A stretch of DNA of 30,461 nt, from positions 1 to 30,461 of the forward strand of contig JBBSHJ010000035.1 in assembly GCA_038253135.1 (NCBI GenBank), in the 5' to 3' direction. Source of the DNA: JBBSHJ01 sp038253135. Lineage in GTDB: Bacteria > Actinomycetota > Actinomycetes > Mycobacteriales > QHCD01. Below the pieces are notes generated by a model. It was not told the origin of the DNA. It ran no database searches and saw nothing but the letters and a program-made list of their open reading frames with translations. The position numbers and the translations under genes were made by a program. Positions 25,632-30,461 of the stretch are shown here, in pieces. Each line of letters begins with the position of its first letter. Within the stretch, counting starts at the first letter, position 1.

Positions 25632-26069
25632 ATGGCGGTGGCTGAACGCACCCTGACCATCTGTGACTTCGACGAGCGTGCAGGCAACGTCGTCGGATCG
25701 GATGTTCACATTCAGGTCAGCATCGGTTCTGAGACCTACCAGGCAGACCTGTGCACCAAGCACGCTGACGCACTTAAGGTGGCAGTGGCGCCATTTGTCG
25801 GCGCCGTGAGAGCGCGGCGCGGTCGTCCTCGCAAGTCGAGTGGCGGCGCCCGCAAGGCATCGACGGCAAGGGCGGCCAAGTCGGCACCCGCGAAGGCGAC
25901 GCGCAAGGCTTCTGGTCGCGTGGCCAAGCGAGCCACTGCGCGCAAGCGCACCGCCGGCCCGTCGCCCGACGCGGTCCGTGCCTGGGCGCGTGCCAATGGC
26001 GTTGCCGTGAGTGACCGCGGCCGCTTGTCGAAGACGCTGCTGGAGCAGTACGCCGCTTCTGCCGGCTGA
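25632..26069 (+). CDS. Lsr2-like nucleoid protein with AT-hook and H1-like linker
   Basis: 145 residues. The N-terminal dimerisation domain is divergent but recognisable (VHIQVSIGSETYQADLCTKH to VAVAPFVGAVR, about 25-60). An AT-hook RRGRPRK follows at 62-68, then a 40-residue Lys/Ala/Arg linker like histone H1 (KASTARAAKSAPAKATRKAS). The C-terminal DNA-binding domain (PDAVRAWARANGVAVSDRGRLSKTLLEQYAA) has the Lsr2 RGR minor-groove motif. Lsr2 silences AT-rich and foreign DNA. The ATG at 25632 is very close to GAGGAG; the GTG at 25638 has better spacing. A strong hairpin ends the transcript. Confidence 0.9.
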   Translation: MAVAERTLTICDFDERAGNVVGSDVHIQVSIGSETYQADLCTKHADALKVAVAPFVGAVRARRGRPRKSSGGARKASTARAAKSAPAKATRKASGRVAKRATARKRTAGPSPDAVRAWARANGVAVSDRGRLSKTLLEQYAASAG

Positions 26070-26093
26070 GAAGGCGAACGGTCTGATCCAGCT

Positions 26094-26124
26094 CGGGGCG
26101 CGTCGCTGGTTGCGGCGCGCCCCG
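26094..26124 (+). terminator. Intrinsic-type terminator after the Lsr2-like gene
   Basis: CGGGGCGCGTCGC and GCGGCGCGCCCCG pair over 13 positions (one G-U) around the loop TGGTT, 24 bases after the stop. It is followed by GTTCTGTATT, a weak U-rich run. Confidence 0.8.
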
Positions 26125-26160
26125 GTTCTGTATTGACGGGAATGGCCGGTGGGCGTGGGG

Positions 26161-26205
26161 CCAGTCGAGAGGGGGCCGGTCGAGAGGGGGCCAGTCGAGA
26201 GGGGG
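26161..26205. repeat. 15-bp tandem repeat (x3)
   Basis: CCAGTCGAGAGGGGG, CCGGTCGAGAGGGGG and CCAGTCGAGAGGGGG follow one another between the Lsr2 terminator and the stop of the leftward repeat-protein gene. On the minus strand they give C-rich tracts just after that gene's stop. Confidence 0.9.
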
Positions 26206-26241
26206 ATTGACCGACGCGCCCGAACGGGTCTGTTTGTTTTG

Positions 26242-27090
26242 CTACGGCCGGCTGGAGTCCGGTTGATCGCCGGCTCCGTCCGTCGGCCTTTCCGACCCGG
26301 AAACGGTGTCCGGGCGAATCGGCGTCGGCTCGACCGTCGTCGGCTCGGGTGCAACCAGGCGCCGACCCAGAAAACCGAAGACCGCGCCGATCCCGGCGCC
26401 GGCGGCGAACCCGGCGGCAAGAAGTGGCCACCGACGGTTGTTCTTTCGCCCGCGGGAGCGCTCGAGGTGTTTTCCGGCCTTGCGCGAAGTACCGGCCTTG
26501 TTGATGGCCGCTCGCCCGCGACTGCTCAGCGACGCCGCGGCGCTACTCACCGCCGATACCCGGTTGGCGACTGCGTCCGAGGATTTCAACGCTGCCGCGC
26601 CGCTGACGGTGCGATCCGCGACGGCGCTCGCAGCCGGCCGGGCCCGGTCGGCCAGGTCATGTGCCACCGGACGAGCGCGCTCGCGCAGCTCATCGGCCAG
26701 CGGCATCGCGCGCTCGCGTACGGCTTCCGCGACGGGGCGGGCGCGGTCGGCCAGGTCGTGGGCGACGGGGCGGGCGCGGTCGGCGAGGTCGTGGGCGACG
26801 GGGCGGGCGCGGTCGATCAACCCGGCCGCGATCGGGCCCGCGTTCTCCCTGGCCGATGCAACGACCGGGCGGGCCCGCTCGATGGCGGATGAGGCGATCG
26901 GTGTCGCGCGGTCCAGCAGCGCGACGGCGTGCCCCTTGAGCGATTCCGCGTGTGCGCGGAGCACCTGGGAATCGGCCAGTGCGGCCGCCCGGGCCCGCAC
27001 CTCTTCCGCCTGTGCGGCCGCATATTCTGCGGCCCTCCGGTTCTTCGCGACCACACGCTTGTTGATCCCACGCTTATGACCGAATGCCAT
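26242..27090 (-). CDS. Hendecad-repeat (apolipoprotein-like) membrane-anchored protein at the cwsA position
   Basis: 282 residues. A basic N-terminus (MAFGHKRGINKRVVAKNRRA) and an Ala-rich helix (20-60) lead into nine unbroken 11-residue repeats (61-159), consensus RARPVAHDLAD with Pro at position 4 of every unit. A helical segment follows, then a basic cluster (KHLERSRGRKNNRR). One membrane helix at 221-242 (WPLLAAGFAAGAGIGAVFGF) precedes a 40-residue Pro/Thr-rich tail. The ATG at 27090 has GGAGGG five bases upstream; the longer open frame is not needed. It resembles DUF5324 proteins of Streptomyces. It is divergent from ppiA, exactly as cwsA is in Mycobacterium, and shares CwsA's helix-TM-tail plan. 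Function is inferred only. Confidence 0.8.
   Translation of the reverse strand: MAFGHKRGINKRVVAKNRRAAEYAAAQAEEVRARAAALADSQVLRAHAESLKGHAVALLDRATPIASSAIERARPVVASARENAGPIAAGLIDRARPVAHDLADRARPVAHDLADRARPVAEAVRERAMPLADELRERARPVAHDLADRARPAASAVADRTVSGAAALKSSDAVANRVSAVSSAAASLSSRGRAAINKAGTSRKAGKHLERSRGRKNNRRWPLLAAGFAAGAGIGAVFGFLGRRLVAPEPTTVEPTPIRPDTVSGSERPTDGAGDQPDSSRP
26734..26832 (-). repeat. 33-bp repeats encoding RARPVAHDLAD
   Basis: Two almost identical 33-bp units (26734-26766 and 26767-26799) and the start of a third. They encode 11-residue units of the repeat protein, so the array appears to have grown by recent in-frame duplication. Confidence 0.85.
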
Positions 27091-27369
27091 CTGACCCTCC
27101 AGTGCGGCGGACGTGTTGCCCGATGCCTGTGCTGACCGTTGAACGGAACTCGGCGCCGCCCGGTGCCGGTGGTCCTCGCGCTGGCCGTGTGAATGGATGC
27201 CGGACGGACCGATACCTGCTCCGCTGATCCGTACCCTTTCGGCAAACCCTACCGTCCCGTGCGAGGATCGATGGAGCGAAGGATCGACGGTACGCCGTGC
27301 CGGCGGCCCGGACGACACAGACCCCGGACGACAGAGACCATCGCACCTCAACTCCTAGGAGCTTCAGAC
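27091..27369. promoter_or_regulatory. Divergent control region of the repeat protein and ppiA
   Basis: 279 bp between two divergent starts. The ppiA Shine-Dalgarno AGGAG is the right half of the perfect palindrome CTCCTAGGAG (27352-27361), so it could be hidden by pairing within or between messages. No clear promoter hexamers are seen. Confidence 0.4.
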
Positions 27370-27903
27370 GTGGCCGACCAGAGCACCGCAACGCTGCGGA
27401 CCAGCCAGGGCGACATCACCATCGCGCTACTGGCCAATCACGCACCGAAGACGGTACGGAATTTCATTCAGCTCGCGACCGGTGGACGGGAATGGGTCGA
27501 TCCGCGTGACGGCGCGAAGAAGTCGGATAACCTCTACGACGGCACCGTCTTTCACCGGGTGATCCCCGATTTCATGATCCAGGGCGGCGACCCGCTCGGC
27601 ACCGGCACCGGCGGGCCCGGCTACAAGTTCGGTGACGAGATCCATCCCGACCTGCGCTTTGACCGGCCCTACCTGCTGGCGATGGCCAACGCGGGTCCGG
27701 GCACCAACGGATCGCAGTTCTTCATCACTGTCGCCGCCACGCCGTGGCTGACCGGCAAGCACACCATATTCGGCGAGGTCACCGACGACGCCAGCAAGCG
27801 CGTGGTCGACGCCATCGCCGGGGCTCAGACCGATCAGATGGACCGGCCGGCGACCGACGTCGTGATCACCACGGTCGCCATCGACGACAGCGCCCAGCCC
27901 TGA
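27370..27903 (+). CDS. ppiA: Peptidyl-prolyl cis-trans isomerase, cyclophilin type
   Basis: Cytoplasmic cyclophilin of 177 residues that catalyses proline isomerisation. Family motifs are YDGTVFHRVIPDFMIQGGDP (catalytic Arg in FHRV), GTGTGGPGYKFGDE, LAMANAGPGTNGSQFFITV and LTGKHTIFGEV. There is no signal peptide. The GTG at 27370 has AGGAG eight bases upstream; the frame is open further upstream without family sequence. It is followed by the rhomboid gene after 61 bp. The same gene follows the tRNA-Ile/tRNA-Ala block in Mycobacterium (Rv0009). Confidence 0.96.
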   Translation: MADQSTATLRTSQGDITIALLANHAPKTVRNFIQLATGGREWVDPRDGAKKSDNLYDGTVFHRVIPDFMIQGGDPLGTGTGGPGYKFGDEIHPDLRFDRPYLLAMANAGPGTNGSQFFITVAATPWLTGKHTIFGEVTDDASKRVVDAIAGAQTDQMDRPATDVVITTVAIDDSAQP

Positions 27904-27964
27904 GCGCCCCGGTCTCGAGCGCAGCGGTGCTGATCGTCGTACCCGGTCGCGACGCGAGGACCGG

Positions 27965-28840
27965 ATGACCGTCCCTGACCAGCGGCCGGCGTACGCCACC
28001 GGTCGGTGCTACCGGCATCCCGACCGCGTCACCAACATCGCCTGCAGCCGGTGTGAACGGCCGATCTGTCCCGACTGCATGAACGCCGCACCGGTGGGCT
28101 TCCAGTGCCCGAGTTGCGTGCGCCAGTCGCAGGGACGGCCCCCTGTGCGGCCGTACGGCGGCCGGGTCTCGCAGCACACGGGTGTCGCCGCGTTCCCGGT
28201 CACGGCGGTGCTGGCCGCGGTCAACGTGATCATCTACGTGATCACCGCGGCGCAGTCCTCGCACGGGCTGAACGACAACCAGTACTCCGCGCTGTTCCAG
28301 AAGTTCGTGCTCGTCCCCGACTACACCGCCGCCCACCACCAGTACGTCCGGCTGATCGGGGCCGCGTTCCTGCATTTCGGCCTCGTGCACCTGTTCGTCA
28401 ACATGCTCTCGCTGGTCCTGCTCGGGCCCGGCCTGGAGAAGATCTTCGGGTGGCAGCGGTTCCTCGCGCTCTACCTGGTCTCGGCCTTCGGTGCCTCGGT
28501 GGCGGTTTACCTGTTCAGCTCGCCGAGCGCGTCGACGGTCGGCGCCTCGGGCGCCATCTTCGGCCTGTTCGGAGCCCTGATCGCGGTCTACCGGCGCCTC
28601 GGTCTGGACCTGCGGGCGCTGCTGCCGACGATCGCCATCAACGTCATCCTCAACCTCACGATTTCGAACCTGTCGTGGCAGGGGCACATCGGAGGGGCCG
28701 TGGTTGGTGCTGCGGTGTCCTTCGCCTTCGTCTACGCCCCGCGCGAGCGGCGCACGCTGGTGCAGGCCGCCGCGGTGGTCGGGTTCATCGCGCTGTTCGT
28801 GCTGCTGACGTGGTGGCGCACGAACTCCCTCGTCGGCTGA
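27965..28840 (+). CDS. Rhomboid-family intramembrane serine protease with N-terminal zinc-finger
   Basis: 291 residues. The N-terminus has a B-box-like cysteine/histidine cluster (CYRHPDRVTNIACSRCERPI, then CPDCMNAAPVGFQCPSC, about 15-50) likely to bind zinc. Six or seven membrane helices follow. The catalytic serine is S195 in GASGAIFGLFGA and the histidine H241 in WQGHIGG. The loop motif HFGLVHLFVNMLSL holds the conserved H and N of the family. The ATG at 27965 has GAGGA five bases upstream. The substrate is unknown. The zinc-finger plus rhomboid design next to ppiA and crgA is common in actinobacteria. Confidence 0.94.
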   Translation: MTVPDQRPAYATGRCYRHPDRVTNIACSRCERPICPDCMNAAPVGFQCPSCVRQSQGRPPVRPYGGRVSQHTGVAAFPVTAVLAAVNVIIYVITAAQSSHGLNDNQYSALFQKFVLVPDYTAAHHQYVRLIGAAFLHFGLVHLFVNMLSLVLLGPGLEKIFGWQRFLALYLVSAFGASVAVYLFSSPSASTVGASGAIFGLFGALIAVYRRLGLDLRALLPTIAINVILNLTISNLSWQGHIGGAVVGAAVSFAFVYAPRERRTLVQAAAVVGFIALFVLLTWWRTNSLVG

Positions 28841-28849
28841 GCCGGCGAG

Positions 28850-28881
28850 TTATCCACAGTGTGGATAAACCCTGGGGACAA
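28850..28881. promoter_or_regulatory. Distal DnaA-box cluster
   Basis: TTATCCACA (28850-28858) and TGTGGATAA (28860-28868) are both perfect DnaA boxes facing each other with one base between. TGGGGACAA (28873-28881, reverse complement TTGTCCCCA) is 8 of 9 to TTGTCCACA. The cluster lies 9 bases after the rhomboid stop in the gap between two convergent genes. It may titrate DnaA or affect its nucleotide state. It may also simply be a hairpin terminator. Confidence 0.75.
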
Positions 28882-28911
28882 ATAACACGTGTGTCGTTCG
28901 CGGCGGTCCGG

Positions 28912-29403
28912 TCAAGGGCGGCGTACGGCGTCGCGCCGCCGGCCGAGAGCCCCCGACACGGCACGGCGTACCGCCGTCGCCGTCTGAGCCGGTGAGCGGC
29001 GCGGCCGCTCGGCGTATCCACCGTCGGCCAGGCCGGCCGCTCGCTCGAACGGGTTCGCGCTGGCGGGGTCGCCGGTCCGCGCCAGGGACCACAGCAGGCC
29101 GAGTGCGTAGGCGGGGAAGTAGAGCGGACCGGCCACGACGACGTACTGCCACGTGTGCCGCTCCTCGTGGGTGAGCAGCTCGGGCCGGGCCCGCAGCCAG
29201 TCGGCGTCGTGCGGGGTCGTGATCACGTTGCCGACCGTGAAAGCGCCGGCCACGGGGAACGGCAGCCGGTAACCGGTGGCGATCCAGAGCCCCCGCGGGC
29301 CGGGCACGGGGTGGGCCCGCCCGATCCGGGCGATCAGGTATCCGATCGGCGTCGAGCCGTTGACCAGGTTGGCCACCTCGCGCACGCGGTAGCGCAGCCG
29401 CAT
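28912..29403 (-). CDS. Conserved actinobacterial HExxH protein near crgA
   Basis: 163 residues of a family usually found between the rhomboid gene and crgA. Function is unknown. Conserved sequence includes NLVNGSTPIGYLIARIG, PVAGAFTVGNVITTP and LLTHEERHTWQYVVVAG. HEERH (79-83) has the HExxH spacing of zinc metallopeptidases. A hydrophobic stretch (about 87-109) follows it, suggesting membrane contact. Then come NPFERAAGLADGGY and a basic tail. The ATG at 29403 has a poor ribosome-binding site. Whether it is a peptidase is not known; no third zinc ligand is evident. Confidence 0.7.
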   Translation of the reverse strand: MRLRYRVREVANLVNGSTPIGYLIARIGRAHPVPGPRGLWIATGYRLPFPVAGAFTVGNVITTPHDADWLRARPELLTHEERHTWQYVVVAGPLYFPAYALGLLWSLARTGDPASANPFERAAGLADGGYAERPRRSPAQTATAVRRAVSGALGRRRDAVRRP

Positions 29404-29455
29404 CGTCGGGGCGGGCGGCCGGGTCAGGGCCGTCGCGCCGGCACGGGTCGGCGAC

Positions 29456-29731
29456 TCACTTCCAGCGCACCGCCATGAGCAGGCCCCCGATCAGCAGACC
29501 GAAGCCGACCGCGAAGTTCCAGTTGCCCAGGTCGCGCATGCCGGGGAGGGAGTCGGGGGCGAGGTAGTTGACGACGATGTAGATCAACCCGAGCAGGAGC
29601 AGGCCGACCATCACGATGGGGTACCAGGTCGGGCTCGGCGTCGCGGCTCGCTTCTCGGCCATGCGCGCGGTGGGCATGACGTCGGTCGGCGGCGTGTACG
29701 GCGTCTTCTTGCGAACCCGCGATTTCGGCAC
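29456..29731 (-). CDS. crgA: Cell division protein CrgA
   Basis: Small membrane protein that interacts with FtsZ, FtsI and other divisome parts in Mycobacterium and affects septation in Streptomyces. The 91 residues start MPKSRVRKKTPYTPP. Two membrane helices lie at about 36-56 (WYPIVMVGLLLLGLIYIVVNY) and 70-88, joined by LAPDSLPGMRDLGN. The GTG at 29731 has GGAGGG about eight bases upstream; the open frame upstream is not part of the gene. It is divergent from pabA, with 127 bp to the leader ORF. Confidence 0.96.
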   Translation of the reverse strand: MPKSRVRKKTPYTPPTDVMPTARMAEKRAATPSPTWYPIVMVGLLLLGLIYIVVNYLAPDSLPGMRDLGNWNFAVGFGLLIGGLLMAVRWK

Positions 29732-29858
29732 GTCCAAACCCTCCTGCAGCAGCGGGCGTCGGCACCGTTGCGTCGATCGTGCCCGGACTAGTCGATAGCG
29801 TAGACGGCACCCGCGCACACCGCCGGTCGGCGGTGCCGGCTCGTCGAGGAGGTCGCAT

Positions 29859-29888
29859 ATGCACCGAAATGCCCGGCTCGGCCGATGA
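29859..29888 (+). CDS. 9-codon leader ORF coupled to pabA
   Basis: ATG at 29859 follows a strong GAGGAGG (29846-29852) by six bases. The peptide MHRNARLGR stops at TGA 29886-29888, overlapping the pabA ATG as ATGA. pabA has no good Shine-Dalgarno of its own. The leader probably delivers ribosomes to pabA by reinitiation. It holds no Trp or Phe run, so amino-acid attenuation is unlikely. Confidence 0.5.
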   Translation: MHRNARLGR

Positions 29889-30461
29889 CCCGCATTCTCG
29901 TCGTCGACAACTACGACAGCTTCGTCTACAACCTCGTGCAGTATCTCGGGCAGCTCGGCGCCGAGTCGGTCGTGCGCCGCAACGACGCGGTCACGGTTGA
30001 CGAGCTGGACGCCATCGGCGTGGACGGCGTACTGCTGAGTCCCGGGCCGGCGACGCCGGAGGCCGCCGGCGTGAGCGTCCCGATGGTGTCCGCGTGCGCC
30101 CGGCGGCGGCTGCCGGTCTTCGGGGTGTGCCTGGGGCACCAAGCCATCGGCGTCGCCTTCGGCGCGGTGGTCGATCGCGCCCCCGAGCTGCTGCACGGCA
30201 AGACCAGCGAGATCGAGCACGACGGCGAGGGGATCTTCGCCGGGCTGCCGAACCCGTTCATCGCGACCCGCTACCACTCGCTGGCGATCCGGCCGGAGAC
30301 CCTGCCGGCAGAGCTGACCGTGTCGGCGCGGACCTCGTCCGGAGTGATCATGGGCGTCCGGCACCACGAGCTGCCGATCGAGGGAGTGCAGTTCCACCCG
30401 GAATCCGTGCTCACGCAGCGCGGGCACCTGATGCTGGCGAATTTCCTCGCGCAGCTCGGCG
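29885..30461 (+). CDS. pabA: Aminodeoxychorismate/anthranilate synthase glutamine amidotransferase (partial)
   Basis: Class I glutamine amidotransferase that feeds ammonia to PabB or TrpE for p-aminobenzoate/folate or tryptophan synthesis. 192 residues are visible before the window ends. The start MTRILVVDNYDSFVYNLVQY is typical. LSPGPATPEAAG, the nucleophile C82 in FGVCLGHQAIG and the H171/E173 pair in QFHPESVLTQ complete the active site. The oriC-linked position near crgA and, in other genomes, pknB is held by trpG/pabA (Rv0013). Only the C-terminal end is missing. Confidence 0.95.
   Translation, partial: MTRILVVDNYDSFVYNLVQYLGQLGAESVVRRNDAVTVDELDAIGVDGVLLSPGPATPEAAGVSVPMVSACARRRLPVFGVCLGHQAIGVAFGAVVDRAPELLHGKTSEIEHDGEGIFAGLPNPFIATRYHSLAIRPETLPAELTVSARTSSGVIMGVRHHELPIEGVQFHPESVLTQRGHLMLANFLAQLG

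Noticed and set aside
29732..30427. Long N-terminal extension of CrgA on the minus strand
   Set aside because: The segment is antisense to pabA, and CrgA begins at the GTG with GGAGGG at 29731.

Overview
The window is the replication-origin region of a GC-rich actinobacterium. The gene order parB-parA-rsmG-jag-yidC-yidD-rnpA-rpmH / dnaA-dnaN-gnd-recF-DUF721-gyrB-gyrA-DUF3566-tRNA-Ile-tRNA-Ala is the classical actinobacterial oriC order. The right flank (ppiA, rhomboid protease, HExxH protein, crgA, pabA) matches the Mycobacterium/Streptomyces layout. Base composition, frequent GTG/TTG starts and mycobacterial-type GyrA and ParA sequences fit the Mycobacteriales/Frankiales/Nakamurellales side of the class. 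I cannot name a genus from sequence alone.

Left part (1-5700): a purine-rich 80-bp repeat at the edge, a GNAT acetyltransferase, a PLP aminotransferase coupled to a D-Ala-D-Ala ligase, then convergent parB and parA. The junction of aminotransferase and ligase holds three tandem copies of a Shine-Dalgarno/ATG module, set up as a chain of ATGA overlaps. Three parS sites lie inside the 5' end of parA.

Origin core (5700-20300): rsmG, jag, yidC, yidD, rnpA and rpmH run leftward. dnaA, dnaN, gnd, recF, DUF721, gyrB and gyrA run rightward. Both sets therefore point away from the presumed oriC in the dnaA-dnaN gap. Together they supply initiation (DnaA), the clamp (DnaN), gap repair (RecF), supercoiling (GyrAB), segregation (ParABS), tRNA maturation (RnpA) and membrane insertion (YidC/YidD/Jag). 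GyrA carries Ser where the family has Gly in the HPHGD quinolone-pocket motif.

Right part (20300-30461): DUF3566 membrane protein, tRNA-Ile, a DLW-39 microprotein and tRNA-Ala. A 2.4-kb decayed integrative element sits in the 3' half of tRNA-Ala. It is bounded by a 43-bp imperfect direct repeat and holds an integrase remnant with a lost catalytic Arg, a chimeric VOC gene and a PIN/AbrB toxin-antitoxin pair. A 20-bp repeat lies inside each end, as integrase arm-type sites would. Beyond it lie a creatininase-family hydrolase, an Lsr2-like protein with an H1-like linker, and a membrane-anchored protein with nine perfect-length 11-residue repeats. That last gene occupies the position held by cwsA in Mycobacterium. 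ppiA, a rhomboid protease, a strong inverted pair of DnaA boxes about 17 kb from the presumed oriC, an HExxH protein, crgA and the start of pabA finish the window. pabA appears to be translated through a 9-codon leader ORF.

The likeliest novel signals are the triplicated initiation module before ddl, the hendecad-repeat protein at the cwsA position, the distal DnaA-box palindrome, the tRNA-Ala island architecture and the pabA leader ORF.
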